The position numbers and the translations under genes were made by a program. A model generated the notes under the pieces. It was not told where the DNA came from. It worked only from the letters and a program-made list of their open reading frames with translations, and ran no database searches. This document shows positions 27,140 through 36,612 of a stretch of DNA of 64,000 bases, one piece after another. The DNA comes from Marinilabiliales bacterium. Lineage in GTDB: Bacteria > Bacteroidota > Bacteroidia > Bacteroidales > SZUA-534. Numbering within the stretch: the stretch's first letter is position 1; every line of letters starts with the position of its first letter. The DNA is taken from the NCBI GenBank assembly GCA_003512955.1, contig DOTG01000026.1, positions 62,001-126,000 on the forward strand, read 5' to 3'.

Positions 27140-27901
27140 TTAATCCTTAATCTTAGCCATTAAGTATTCGCGGTTCAGGGTTGCAATATTGGCAATTGAA
27201 ATTCCTTTGGGGCATTCTACTTCGCAGGCTCCGGTGTTTGAACAGTTCCCGAAACCCAGTTCATCCATTTTTGCCACCATGGCTTTGGCACGGCGGCTGG
27301 CTTCAATTTTACCCTGAGGTAACCGTGCCAGATGCGATACTTTTGCAGATACAAACAACATGGCCGACGAGTTTTTACAAGTGGCTACACAGGCACCACA
27401 GCCAATACACGAGGCTGCATCCATGGCGGCTTCGGCATCATCGTAACTAATGGGTATGGCATTTCCATCGGGGATACCGCCGGTATTTACTGAAACAAAC
27501 CCTCCGGCTTGAAGGATTTTTTCAAAAGCGGTACGGTCAACCATCAAATCTTTAATGACCGGGAACGCCCCCACGCGGAAAGGTTCCACGGTAATAGTTT
27601 CGCCATCTTTAAATTTACGCATGTGCAACTGGCAGGTAGTAATATCGTCGTCGGGACCGTGTGCCCGGCCATTGATGAACAAACTACAGGTTCCACAGAT
27701 ACCTTCACGGCAGTCGTGGTCAAAAACAATCGGTTCTTTGCCCTCTTCTACCAGTTGCATGTTCAAAATGTCGAGCATTTCGAGAAATGAGGTATCGGTT
27801 GAGATATTATGTACGGTATAGGTCTCGAACTTTCCTTTAGCGGTGCTATTCTTTTGTTTCCAAACCCTGACTTTAATTTCTTTTAAGATTTTTTCGCTCA
27901 T
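27140..27901 (-). CDS. sdhB: Succinate dehydrogenase/fumarate reductase iron-sulphur subunit
   Basis: 253 residues. N-terminal ferredoxin-type [2Fe-2S] ligands lie in DHDCREGICGTCSLF (about 65-80). The C-terminal dicluster region has SCIGCGACVATCKN and CSNTGACEVECPKGI, which hold the [4Fe-4S] and [3Fe-4S] centres. It passes electrons between the flavoprotein and the membrane haem subunit. It is the last gene of the C-A-B operon; 172 bases separate it from sdhA. In this phylum the complex can run as fumarate reductase in anaerobic growth, which sequence alone does not settle. Confidence 0.95.
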   Translation of the reverse strand: MSEKILKEIKVRVWKQKNSTAKGKFETYTVHNISTDTSFLEMLDILNMQLVEEGKEPIVFDHDCREGICGTCSLFINGRAHGPDDDITTCQLHMRKFKDGETITVEPFRVGAFPVIKDLMVDRTAFEKILQAGGFVSVNTGGIPDGNAIPISYDDAEAAMDAASCIGCGACVATCKNSSAMLFVSAKVSHLARLPQGKIEASRRAKAMVAKMDELGFGNCSNTGACEVECPKGISIANIATLNREYLMAKIKD

Positions 27902-28073
27902 TTTCTTACTTATTAGTGTTAATATTTTAGATATAAGATTTTAGAATTGAGATATAAATAATTTATTTTCTGATAGCCATTATTTTCAAGAATTCTGGCT
28001 TTCTGCCAGGCAATTAATTCTTTTAAATTGTGCATTATTGATTCTAATGTCTCATTTCTCTAAATCTCTAATC

Positions 28074-30014
28074 TTACTTATAGCTTCGCTGAGCCAGTTC
28101 GATATTCTCAAATTTGAGTTCTTCTTTGTGCATCAGGGGTTCCTGGTTTTCGCCCTTGTATTCCCAGGCGGAAACATAGGTTCCTGCTTCATCGTTCCGT
28201 TTAGCTTCGCCATCATCGGTAACGCTTTCTTCGCGGAAGTGTCCGCCGCACGATTCTTCACGGGCCAAAGCATCACGGGCCATCAGGTCGGCCAGTTCAA
28301 TAAAATCGGCAACCCGTCCGGCTTTTTCCAGTTCCTGATTTACTTCGCCCTGTATGCCGGGAACCCGCAAATCTTTCCAGAATTCGGCTTTAATGTCTGC
28401 AATTTCTTTGATAGCAGTTTTTAACCCGGCCTCGTTGCGGCTCATCCCCACGTAATCCCACATAACTTTACCCAGTTTTTTATGGAAATAGTCGGCAGGT
28501 TTGGTTCCCTTGATATTCATTAATTTATCGAGGCGACCTTTCACTTCGTTAATGGCATTCTCGAATTCAGGAGCATTGATATTAATTTTTGGCACCTGTA
28601 TTTCGTTTGCCAGATAATCGCCAATGGTGTATGGCAACACAAAATAACCATCGGCCAGACCCTGCATGAGCGCTGATGCTCCCAAACGGTTGGCCCCGTG
28701 GTCACTAAAGTTGGCTTCACCAATAGCATACAAACCGGGAACGGAAGTCATTAAATTATAATCTACCCAGGTTCCGCCCATAGTATAGTGAATGGCGGGA
28801 TATATCTGCATTGGCTCCTTATAAGGATCTACATCCGTAATCTTCTCATACATCTGGAACAGGTTACCGTAGCGGGCTTCAATTACATCTTTACCTAATC
28901 GTTCAATAGAATATTTAAAATCGAGATAAACAGCCAAACCGGTATTGTTCACTCCAAATCCGGCATCGCAACGTTCTTTGGCAGCCCTTGAGGCTACATC
29001 ACGCGGAACCAGGTTCCCGTAAGCCGGGTAACGGCGTTCCAGATAAAAATCGCGGTCTTCCTCGGCAATATCATTAGGCCCAATCAACCCTTTCTGCAAT
29101 TTTTCGGCATCCTCTTTCTTTTTAGGTACCCAAATCCGGCCATCGTTACGGAGCGATTCCGACATTAAGGTAAGTTTCGATTGCTGTTCGCCATGTACCG
29201 GAATACAGGTTGGGTGGATTTGCACAAAACAGGGGTTGCTCATAAAAGCACCACGTTTGTAGGCTTGCCAGGCAGCACCACCGTTACACCCCATGGCATT
29301 GGTCGAAAGGAAGAATACATTTCCGTAACCTCCACTGGCAATAACAACTGCATGAGCCCCAAACCTTTTGATTTCGCCGCTAACCATGTCGCGGGCAATA
29401 ATCCCACGGGCTTTGCCGTCAATTTTTACAATATCGAGCATCTCGTGGCGGGCATACATTTTCACAGTCCCGGCACCAATCTGGCGGTTGAGGGCACTGT
29501 ATGCACCAATTAAAAGCTGCTGTCCGGTTTGTCCACGGGCATAAAAGGTACGTGAAACCAGCACCCCGCCAAACGAACGGTTCGATAACACGCCTCCGTA
29601 TTCACGGGCAAAAGGAACACCCTGGGCCACACACTGGTCGATGATGCTCCCCGAAACTTCGGCCAAACGATAAACATTGGCTTCGCGGGCACGGTAATCT
29701 CCACCTTTGATGGTATCGTAAAACAGTCGGTAAACACTGTCGTTGTCGTTCTGATAGTTTTTGGCAGCATTGATTCCTCCCTGGGCAGCAATGGAGTGTG
29801 CCCTGCGGGGACTATCCTGGTAACAAAAAGCTTTCACGTTGTAGCCTAGCTCGGCCAAACTGGCAGCTGCTGAAGCTCCGGCCAAACCGGTCCCGACCAC
29901 GATAATTTCAAGTTTACGTTTGTTAGCAGGGCTTACCACCTTTATTTTTGCTTTGTGCTTCGACCATTTCTCAGTCAAAGGTCCTTCGGGTATTTTTGAA
30001 TTTATTTGTGTCAT
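28074..30014 (-). CDS. sdhA: Succinate dehydrogenase/fumarate reductase flavoprotein subunit
   Basis: 646 residues from the ATG at 30014. Covalent-FAD protein with VVGTGLAGASAAASLAELG for dinucleotide binding, RRAHSIAAQGGINAAKNY carrying the flavin-linked His, the substrate-site stretch IHPTCIP, and the HYTMGGTWVDYN and GLYAIGEANFSDHGANRLG motifs. An in-frame start ten codons upstream (30044) is possible, but family members begin at the SKIPEGPL region. A purine-rich GAGAACGAA precedes the chosen ATG. It lies between sdhC and sdhB. Confidence 0.95.
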   Translation of the reverse strand: MTQINSKIPEGPLTEKWSKHKAKIKVVSPANKRKLEIIVVGTGLAGASAAASLAELGYNVKAFCYQDSPRRAHSIAAQGGINAAKNYQNDNDSVYRLFYDTIKGGDYRAREANVYRLAEVSGSIIDQCVAQGVPFAREYGGVLSNRSFGGVLVSRTFYARGQTGQQLLIGAYSALNRQIGAGTVKMYARHEMLDIVKIDGKARGIIARDMVSGEIKRFGAHAVVIASGGYGNVFFLSTNAMGCNGGAAWQAYKRGAFMSNPCFVQIHPTCIPVHGEQQSKLTLMSESLRNDGRIWVPKKKEDAEKLQKGLIGPNDIAEEDRDFYLERRYPAYGNLVPRDVASRAAKERCDAGFGVNNTGLAVYLDFKYSIERLGKDVIEARYGNLFQMYEKITDVDPYKEPMQIYPAIHYTMGGTWVDYNLMTSVPGLYAIGEANFSDHGANRLGASALMQGLADGYFVLPYTIGDYLANEIQVPKININAPEFENAINEVKGRLDKLMNIKGTKPADYFHKKLGKVMWDYVGMSRNEAGLKTAIKEIADIKAEFWKDLRVPGIQGEVNQELEKAGRVADFIELADLMARDALAREESCGGHFREESVTDDGEAKRNDEAGTYVSAWEYKGENQEPLMHKEELKFENIELAQRSYK

Positions 30015-30074
30015 TTCGTTCTCTTTTTTTGAATTAAACTTCATTAGATACCATTCAACCTCATCATTCCATCT

Positions 30075-30752
30075 TTAAAACCTAATGATGAAGTACAGGG
30101 GAATGATTGAAAAACCAATGGCAATGATGATGGCGAACACATTTCCTACAAATTCAATCCGTTTGCGCCACAAATTGCCACTCCAGCCCATGGTTTGGAA
30201 GGCACTCCAAAATCCATGCGTTAAATGGATACCTAAAACAATTGCCCCAAAAATATAAACCAGATCGTAGGCCAGGCTCGATTTGAACAAACCGGCCACC
30301 AAGGTATAGGCATCGTGCATCTCAGCTCCACTAACCATTACCAAGCCTACGCTTTTCTCAATTTTCAGTTTCCAATAAAAATTCATGATGTGCAGCACCA
30401 GGAAGGAGGTAATTAACAGGCCAAGGACAAACATGTTCCGCGAAGCCCAGGTGCTTGCTTCCTTTTGATTCACCTGCTTATAATCCACCGGACGGGCTTT
30501 CATATTCTGCCAAGTTAAATACACCGCGTATGCCATGTGTAATATAAAGCCAATGGCCAAAATCGGTTCTACAATCCGGATTAATGGATTAGTCCCCATA
30601 AAATGGGCGCCCATGTTAAACAGTTCTCCTGAATCGTCAAAAATTAAAAGCAGATTAATGCTTAAGTGAACCAACAAAAACATCATCAGGAAAAAACCTG
30701 TAATACTCATAAAGAATTTTTTCCCAATCGACGAACTAACAAAATTGCTCAT
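30075..30752 (-). CDS. sdhC: Succinate dehydrogenase/fumarate reductase cytochrome b subunit
   Basis: 225 residues, five transmembrane helices, single large anchor subunit of the type B (di-haem) class, with no separate SdhD. Candidate haem ligands are His residues within helices: FLLVHLSIN, GFILHMAYAV, LVLHIMNFYW and GIHLTHGFW. It exchanges electrons with menaquinone in the inner membrane. First gene of the sdhCAB operon, 60 bases upstream of sdhA, with a -7 box at 30799-30806. Confidence 0.94.
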   Translation of the reverse strand: MSNFVSSSIGKKFFMSITGFFLMMFLLVHLSINLLLIFDDSGELFNMGAHFMGTNPLIRIVEPILAIGFILHMAYAVYLTWQNMKARPVDYKQVNQKEASTWASRNMFVLGLLITSFLVLHIMNFYWKLKIEKSVGLVMVSGAEMHDAYTLVAGLFKSSLAYDLVYIFGAIVLGIHLTHGFWSAFQTMGWSGNLWRKRIEFVGNVFAIIIAIGFSIIPLYFIIRF

Positions 30753-30798
30753 ATTGCTTGCATTTAGATTTAACTATTCGTTTTAAATGAATGAAAAA

Positions 30799-30806
30799 CA
30801 AATCTA
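30799..30806 (-). promoter_or_regulatory. -7 promoter box for sdhCAB
   Basis: Minus strand reads TAGATTTG, an exact TAnnTTTG match 46 bases before the sdhC start. Confidence 0.5.
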
Positions 30807-31298
30807 GTTATTTCAGTTGTAAAATCGGAATCAAAAATTGGTTAATTATTTCAAGGGGCGAACGGGATCGGCATCACTCAAAAAATAAGTGCGTTAAGCG
30901 GATAAAACATTAAAATTTGGCGCTTTTTCAATCTCTGGAATTATATGTTTTTTATCATTATCTTGATGCAATCCGGAGTTTTATAAATGAAAAGGGAATA
31001 CTATATAAATTTTTGGCAATAACAAAAACCAGAACCAGCCCGTTTGTCAGAGTAGTCGCATCATCTGCGTTCCATTCTTCATAAATTCTCTACGGTTCTT
31101 TGCTCCCACTTTGCGGGCTTCGTAGTTAAAAAATTTCTTTCCTATTTAAAATCTGCGGTTATCCGCACTGCAAAGCATCTGCGTTATCTCTGCGTCCTAA
31201 ACGGTTAAACCGTCAATTTTCGCTGCTACATCAGCCTAAAAATGGTAATTTGTTCGTTCCGGTTTTTCAATTATTCTGAAATCTTCCGTTCTAAATCC
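30807..31298. other. Long non-coding stretch with short repeated atctgcg words and hairpins
   Basis: Nearly 500 bases without a credible gene, between the divergent sdhC and glycosyltransferase promoters. It holds three copies of the word ATCTGCG (near 31054, 31150 and 31176), a perfect stem TGCGG-TTAT-CCGCA near 31153-31166, and the palindrome ACGGTT-A-AACCGT near 31200-31212. It looks like the decayed remains of an intergenic repeat. No function assigned. Confidence 0.5.
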
Positions 31299-31306
31299 TA
31301 TTTTTG
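31299..31306 (+). promoter_or_regulatory. -7 promoter box for the glycosyltransferase
   Basis: TATTTTTG, an exact match 20 bases before the ATG at 31327; predicted start near 31313. Confidence 0.5.
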
Positions 31307-31326
31307 CATTCAAATAACTACCACCA

Positions 31327-32478
31327 ATGGCAAAACGAATCGTGATTTTAGGAACCGCGTACCCTTTCCGGGGAGGGCTGGCAGTTTATAACGAGCGGTT
31401 GGCTAAAGCTCTGAATGAAGAGGGCCACGAGGTAACCATCGAAACCTTTAAACTGCAATACCCCGGCTTTTTATTTCCCGGTAAAACCCAGTATGCCGAT
31501 TGGGCAGCACCTTCTGAGATCCACATCAACATTTCAGTGAATTCAATCAACCCAGTGAATTGGATAAAAGTGGGCCGGAAAATTAAACAACAAAAACCCG
31601 ATTTTGTCATCATCAAATACTGGTTACCCTTTATGGCTCCCTGTTTTGGTACTATAGCCCGTATCGCCCGGAAAAACAAGCATACCAAAGTCATTTCCAT
31701 TCTCGACAACATTATTCCTCACGAAAAACGGCCGGGCGACCGGATGTTTTCCCGTTATTTCTCGAAAAGTGTTGATGCCTTTGTGGCCATGTCAAAAAGA
31801 GTGCTCAACGATCTGGACCAATTCGACACCCAAAAACCCCGAGCTTTTTGTCCGCACCCATTGTACGACAATTTCGGCCCAAAAGTAGATAGGGAAACGG
31901 CTCTGGAAAAACTACAACTTTCCAGGAATTTTCAACATGTGTTGTTCTTTGGCCTTATCCGCGACTACAAAGGACTCGATTGGTTGCTGGAAGCCTTTGC
32001 CGACCCGCGTCTGCGTAACTATAAAGTGAAACTGATTGTTGCCGGCGAATTCTATTCCGATAAGGAAAAGTACACCCGGCTGATTGAACAATACCAACTC
32101 AAAGAATACATCGAACTGCATAACCGGTTTATCCCCGACCCCGAAGTGGGCTGGTATTTCGCGGCCGCCGACCTGATTGCCCAGCCCTACAAATCAGCTA
32201 CCCAAAGCGGCGTTACCCAAATCGGCTATCATTTTGAAAAACCCATGCTGGTTACCAACGTGGGAGGTTTGTCTGAAATTATTCCCGACCAAAAAGTAGG
32301 CTACGTGGTAGAACCCAATCCCAAAGCCATTGCCGATAAACTGGTCGATTTTTTCGAAAACCGACGGTCGCAAGAATTTGTGGCAAATTTGGTAGAAGAA
32401 AAAAAGAAATATGCTTGGAGCACAATGACCGGGACTATTTTTGAGTTGTATCAAAAATTGACTTCTAAATCCGGGTAA
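31327..32478 (+). CDS. Glycosyltransferase, GT4-like (GT-B fold)
   Basis: 383 residues. An N-terminal Rossmann domain begins VILGTAYPFRGGLAVYNERLA (glycine-rich loop near residues 16-19). The C-terminal domain has HVLFFGLIRDYKGLDWLLEAF, the WYFAAADLIAQPYKSATQSGV donor-site region and a Glu (residue near 310) in NVGGLSEIIPDQKVGYVVEP. No signal peptide or membrane helix, so it is cytoplasmic, possibly membrane-peripheral. It stands alone with its own promoter; donor and acceptor unknown. Confidence 0.88.
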   Translation: MAKRIVILGTAYPFRGGLAVYNERLAKALNEEGHEVTIETFKLQYPGFLFPGKTQYADWAAPSEIHINISVNSINPVNWIKVGRKIKQQKPDFVIIKYWLPFMAPCFGTIARIARKNKHTKVISILDNIIPHEKRPGDRMFSRYFSKSVDAFVAMSKRVLNDLDQFDTQKPRAFCPHPLYDNFGPKVDRETALEKLQLSRNFQHVLFFGLIRDYKGLDWLLEAFADPRLRNYKVKLIVAGEFYSDKEKYTRLIEQYQLKEYIELHNRFIPDPEVGWYFAAADLIAQPYKSATQSGVTQIGYHFEKPMLVTNVGGLSEIIPDQKVGYVVEPNPKAIADKLVDFFENRRSQEFVANLVEEKKKYAWSTMTGTIFELYQKLTSKSG

Positions 32479-32560
32479 TTCTTAATTTAGTGAATTTTAG
32501 TGTTTTTGCGCTTCGCCCCTTATTTGAAAAAGATGTTTTATTCTTTATCCAAAATTTAGT

Positions 32561-32568
32561 TATTTTCG
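32561..32568 (+). promoter_or_regulatory. -7-like box for the PorE-like gene
   Basis: TATTTTCG, one mismatch from TAnnTTTG (C for the last T), 56 bases before the ATG at 32624. Confidence 0.35.
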
Positions 32569-32623
32569 CATATCTAATTGGTTAGTAACAATTAGTTGTT
32601 TTTTGAAAACAAACAAAACCAAG

Positions 32624-34612
32624 ATGAGAAGTTTATTTATTCTAACACTCACATTCATAATGATTTCTGGCTTAATGGCTCAGAAAGATGTTACTTCAAA
32701 AGCCGATAATGCCTTTGAATCGGGAAAGTATTTTGAGGCCATCGACTTATATAAATATGCATTTGCCAAAGCCCGGGATAAAGAACAAAAAGCGGAAATC
32801 ATTTTTAAAACCGCCGAGTGCTATCGCATGGTTCAGGATAACAACCAATCAGAAGTATGGTACCAAAAAGCCATTAAGAAAAAATATACCAATCCCATCG
32901 CCATTTTATACCTAGCCGATGCCATGAGGGCCAATGCAAAATATGCGGAGGCTTTGGTTGAATATAATAATTATAAGGCCCTGGTGCCAGATGATGTAAG
33001 AGCTGACAATGGCAAACTTTCCTGTGAATATTCACTGGAATGGATGGCAAACCCCACCCGGTACAAGGTCGAAAACATGTACTTTTTCAATTCAAAACAA
33101 TCAGATTATGGCGTAGCTTATGCCAAAGAAGATTACAAACATGTGGTTTTTACCTCATCAAGAGAAGGTACCACTGGAAATAAAATAAGCGATGTGACCG
33201 GGGAAAATTACAGTGATTTGTTTAAAACCCGGGTCGATAGAAAAGGAAAATGGAGCGAACCAGTTCCGGCCGGAGAAACGGTAAACACTGAATTTGATGA
33301 AGGCGCCCCAGCTACAAACGATAAATGCAACACATTATATTATACAAGCTTTAGAGAAGATAAAGATGGAAATCTGGTTTGCAAAATATTTGTCTCAAAT
33401 AAAGAAGGTGTTGAATGGGGGACATCAGAAGCCCTGGCACTGGTGGCTGACTCAATCACTATTGGCCATCCTGCCATAAGCCCCGATGAATTAACGTTGC
33501 TTTTCATTTCAGAGATGCGCGGCGGAATCGGGAAAAAAGACATCTGGAAAGTGACCCGGGCAACAAAAAACGATCCCTGGGGGAAACCCGAAAACATGGG
33601 GCCGCAAATCAATACCATTGGCAATGAAGTATTTCCATACATTCACTCCGATGGCACCCTATATTTCTCATCCGATGGTTATCCTGGCATGGGCGGGATG
33701 GACATTTATATGGCCACACCCTCTGCCGATGGGGCATGGAAAGTAGAAAACATGAAATACCCGATAAATTCCCCCGCCGATGATTTTGGGATTATTTTTG
33801 AAATTGAAAAAGAACGGGGCTATTTATCCTCGAACAGACCCGGAGGAAGAGGTGGCGATGATATTTACCAGTTTTCGCTACCTCCCATTGAATTCAACCT
33901 TATTGGGCGGGTCATCAACCAAAAGAGTGATGATGTAATTCCAGGTGCCGACTTAACATTGATTGGCAGCGACGGTACCAATGTTTCGAAAAAAACAGAA
34001 GCCGACGGGACCTTTTCATTTAAACTGGCCCCCAACACCGATTACCGGATTGTTGCACGCCGCGGAGGATTCTTAAACTCAAAAGATAAAGAATCGACAA
34101 AGGGAATGACCTCCAGCAAAGAATTCCGCAGAGATATTTACATGTCGCCTGATGATTCCCGTATTGACCTCCCGGGAATTATGTACGATTTTGGGAAATG
34201 GAGCTTGCGCCCCGAATCAATGGAGGCATTGGAAGAACTGGTCGAGATTTTGAATGACAACCCAAACATTACTATTGAAATTGGATCTCACACCGATGCC
34301 CGTGGTAGCGATGAGGCGAATATGGAGCTTTCGGCCAAACGGGCAAAATCGGTAGTTGACTTTTTGATTACCTACGGGGTTGATGAAGAACGGTTAACAT
34401 CGAAGGGATATGGCGAAACCATGCCCAAAGAGATTGATAAAGCCACCGCCAAAAAATACGATTTCCTGAAAGAGGGCGACAAGCTTACCGAAGCCTTTAT
34501 CAATTCTTTATCAACAAACGAACAGAAGGAAACCTGCCACCAGATAAACCGAAGGACTGATTTTGGACTTACCGGAAGGGAATATGTGCCCAAAATCAAA
34601 CGGAAAAAGTAA
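32624..34612 (+). CDS. PorE-like protein: TPR, propeller, carboxypeptidase-regulatory-like and OmpA domains
   Basis: 662 residues from the ATG at 32624 (a TTG seven codons upstream is less likely). A signal peptide ends near LMAQ. TPR-like repeats (about 20-125) include NAFESGKYFEAIDLYKYAF. A PD40/WD40-type propeller spans about 135-410, with SPDELTLLFISEMRGG and SDGTLYFSSDGYPGMGGMD. A carboxypeptidase regulatory-like fold lies at about 425-515. A C-terminal OmpA domain (about 525-640) has the peptidoglycan-binding IGSHTDARGS and AKRAKSV. This order is that of PorE, the T9SS component anchoring PorLM/PorKN parts to peptidoglycan. Unlike the lipoprotein PorE, no lipobox Cys is seen, so it may be a paralogue. 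Confidence 0.82.
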   Translation: MRSLFILTLTFIMISGLMAQKDVTSKADNAFESGKYFEAIDLYKYAFAKARDKEQKAEIIFKTAECYRMVQDNNQSEVWYQKAIKKKYTNPIAILYLADAMRANAKYAEALVEYNNYKALVPDDVRADNGKLSCEYSLEWMANPTRYKVENMYFFNSKQSDYGVAYAKEDYKHVVFTSSREGTTGNKISDVTGENYSDLFKTRVDRKGKWSEPVPAGETVNTEFDEGAPATNDKCNTLYYTSFREDKDGNLVCKIFVSNKEGVEWGTSEALALVADSITIGHPAISPDELTLLFISEMRGGIGKKDIWKVTRATKNDPWGKPENMGPQINTIGNEVFPYIHSDGTLYFSSDGYPGMGGMDIYMATPSADGAWKVENMKYPINSPADDFGIIFEIEKERGYLSSNRPGGRGGDDIYQFSLPPIEFNLIGRVINQKSDDVIPGADLTLIGSDGTNVSKKTEADGTFSFKLAPNTDYRIVARRGGFLNSKDKESTKGMTSSKEFRRDIYMSPDDSRIDLPGIMYDFGKWSLRPESMEALEELVEILNDNPNITIEIGSHTDARGSDEANMELSAKRAKSVVDFLITYGVDEERLTSKGYGETMPKEIDKATAKKYDFLKEGDKLTEAFINSLSTNEQKETCHQINRRTDFGLTGREYVPKIKRKK

Positions 34613-34780
34613 CATGTTTTTTCGTTTAAATGGTGAAATTCATTTTACTGATTGAAATACATCACTTTATAGTTTTCTGAATTGAACCCATCTGAGAAAA
34701 TATTTCTCTCCCAAGATTTACTTGAAACAAGCCGGGTTGTTATCTGTTATTAGGCTGAAAAATAAATTAAATTTTTACGT

Positions 34781-35281
34781 ATGGCATCAATTACCTTAAA
34801 AGGAAATAAGATTGACACTTTAGGAACGCTTCCTAAAACCGGTGAAAAAGCAAAAGATTTTGAATTGGTGAAATCCGATTTATCAAAAGCTTCATTGAAT
34901 GATTATTTAGGAAATAAAGTAGTGTTGAATATCTTCCCGAGTTTAGACACGGGGACCTGTGCTGCTTCAGTACGGAGATTCAACAAAGAGGCTTCGGGTT
35001 TGCAGAATACCAAGGTACTTTGCATCTCACGCGATTTGCCTTTTGCACAGGCCCGTTTTTGTGGAGCCGAAGGATTAACAAATGTGGAGACGCTTTCCGA
35101 TTTTGCCACTGGTAAATTTGGTAAAGACTACCAGTTGGAAATTACAACAGGCCCATTAGCCCATTTGCATTCAAGAGCTGTGGTGGTGCTGAATGAGCAG
35201 GGCGTAGTCACCTATACCGAACAAGTTCCTGAGATTGTAAACGAACCTAATTATGAAGCTGCTTTAAACGCTTTAAAATAA
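34781..35281 (+). CDS. tpx: Thiol peroxidase (atypical 2-Cys peroxiredoxin)
   Basis: 166-residue periplasmic/cytoplasmic peroxidase reducing hydroperoxides with thioredoxin. Peroxidatic Cys is in SLDTGTCAASVRRFN (about C60), and the resolving Cys is in ARFCGAEG (about C94), the spacing expected for Tpx. Length matches the family. It has its own terminator. No exact promoter box was seen in the 168 bases upstream. Confidence 0.95.
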   Translation: MASITLKGNKIDTLGTLPKTGEKAKDFELVKSDLSKASLNDYLGNKVVLNIFPSLDTGTCAASVRRFNKEASGLQNTKVLCISRDLPFAQARFCGAEGLTNVETLSDFATGKFGKDYQLEITTGPLAHLHSRAVVVLNEQGVVTYTEQVPEIVNEPNYEAALNALK

Positions 35282-35302
35282 AACAGATCGTTTTTATTGG
35301 AT

Positions 35303-35345
35303 AAAGAGAATTCTCAAAAGGGAATCCTCTTTTTTCTTTTTTCGG
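35303..35345 (+). terminator. Rho-independent terminator of tpx
   Basis: AAAGAGAATTC pairs with GAATCCTCTTT (one internal mismatch), followed by TTTTTTCTTTTTT. It lies 22 bases past the tpx stop. Confidence 0.75.
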
Positions 35346-35359
35346 AAGTCTATTTTAAC

Positions 35360-35367
35360 TATTTTTG
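35360..35367 (+). promoter_or_regulatory. -7 promoter box for purM-prfA-pyrF
   Basis: TATTTTTG, exact match, lying inside the over-long open reading that starts at 35297. Transcription from about 35374 excludes that extension and supports the purM ATG at 35417. Confidence 0.55.
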
Positions 35368-35416
35368 CGGCCTGAATAACCTTGCATCCCGATCAGGGTT
35401 TTATATTGATTTTCAG

Positions 35417-36589
35417 ATGACGAACGATAATTCGAGATATGATGCCCGGGGGGTTTCAGCTTCCAAAGAGGATGTGCACAACGCCATTAAAAATCTAGAT
35501 AAAGGGATTTTTCCTAATGCCTTTTGCAAAATAATCCCCGATTACCTGGGCGGCGATCCCGACTTCTGCAACATTATGCATGCCGATGGAGCCGGTACCA
35601 AAAGTTCCTTAGCCTATCTTTATTGGAAAGAGACCGGCGATTTATCCGTCTGGAAAGGAATTGCCCAGGATGCCGTGATTATGAATATTGATGATTTGTT
35701 GTGCGTGGGAGCCTACACCAATATTCTACTTAGCTCTACCATTGGCCGCAACAAACGGCTGATTCCGGGCGAAGTAGTATCAGCCATTATTAATGGTACC
35801 GAGGAGGTCTTGCAGGAGTTGCGCGAATTGGGTGTCAATGTTGTATTTACAGGTGGCGAAACTGCCGATGTGGGCGATTTGGTCCGCACCATCATTGTTG
35901 ATTCCACTGTAACCACCCGGTTAAAACGTTCTCAGATTATCGACAACACCAAAATAAAACCCGGCGATGTTATCGTTGGTTTGTCTTCATCGGGCAAAGC
36001 CACATACGAAAAACAATACAACGGAGGCATGGGAAGCAATGGGTTAACTTCGGCCCGGCACGACGTTTTTAACCATTACCTGGCCGGAAAATATCCTGAG
36101 AGCTTTGACCATGATTTGCCCAAAGACTTAGTATATTCAGGCAGTTATAAATTAACCGATGCCATAAAAGGGTTAGGAGTAGATGCCGGAAAACTGGTAC
36201 TTTCGCCCACCCGGACTTATGCGCCGATTGTGGCTCAAATTTTACGGGAGAATTTTAATGCTGTGCATGGGATGATTCATTGCTCGGGGGGTGCTCAAAC
36301 CAAAGTGATGAAGTTCGTTGACAAAGTCCATGTCATCAAAGATCGGTTATTTCCGATCCCATCGCTTTTTGAGTTGATTCAAAAAGAGTCGGGCACATCA
36401 TGGAAAGAGATGTATAAAGTGTTTAATATGGGGCACCGGTTCGAGTTTTATGTACCCGAAGAACACGTAGAGTTTATTATAAATGTAGCTCAAAGTTTTA
36501 AGGTAGATGCCCAAGTAGTTGGACATGTTGAGGCATCAGGAACCAATAAACTAACGATAAAGAGCAGCAACGGAATTTTTGAATATTAG
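35417..36589 (+). CDS. purM: Phosphoribosylformylglycinamidine cyclo-ligase (AIR synthetase)
   Basis: ATP-dependent ring closure of FGAM to AIR in purine synthesis. 390 residues from the ATG at 35417, longer than the E. coli enzyme but normal for Bacteroidota. Seen: RYDARGVSASKEDVHNAI, HADGAGTKSSLAYLYW with the nucleotide-binding region, FTGGETADVGDLVRT, DVIVGLSSSGKATYE and GMIHCSGGAQTK. First gene of a tight purM-prfA-pyrF unit (23-base gaps). Confidence 0.94.
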   Translation: MTNDNSRYDARGVSASKEDVHNAIKNLDKGIFPNAFCKIIPDYLGGDPDFCNIMHADGAGTKSSLAYLYWKETGDLSVWKGIAQDAVIMNIDDLLCVGAYTNILLSSTIGRNKRLIPGEVVSAIINGTEEVLQELRELGVNVVFTGGETADVGDLVRTIIVDSTVTTRLKRSQIIDNTKIKPGDVIVGLSSSGKATYEKQYNGGMGSNGLTSARHDVFNHYLAGKYPESFDHDLPKDLVYSGSYKLTDAIKGLGVDAGKLVLSPTRTYAPIVAQILRENFNAVHGMIHCSGGAQTKVMKFVDKVHVIKDRLFPIPSLFELIQKESGTSWKEMYKVFNMGHRFEFYVPEEHVEFIINVAQSFKVDAQVVGHVEASGTNKLTIKSSNGIFEY

Positions 36590-36612
36590 GATTCAATTTA
36601 AAGGAGAAAGAT

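Noticed and set aside
28038..28424. 128-codon plus-strand open reading over the 3' end of sdhA
   Set aside because: Antisense to strongly conserved sdhA sequence; no start signal or promoter box.
35297..35416. 40-codon N-terminal extension of PurM
   Set aside because: It contains the tpx terminator and the purM -7 box, so it is upstream of the transcript start.
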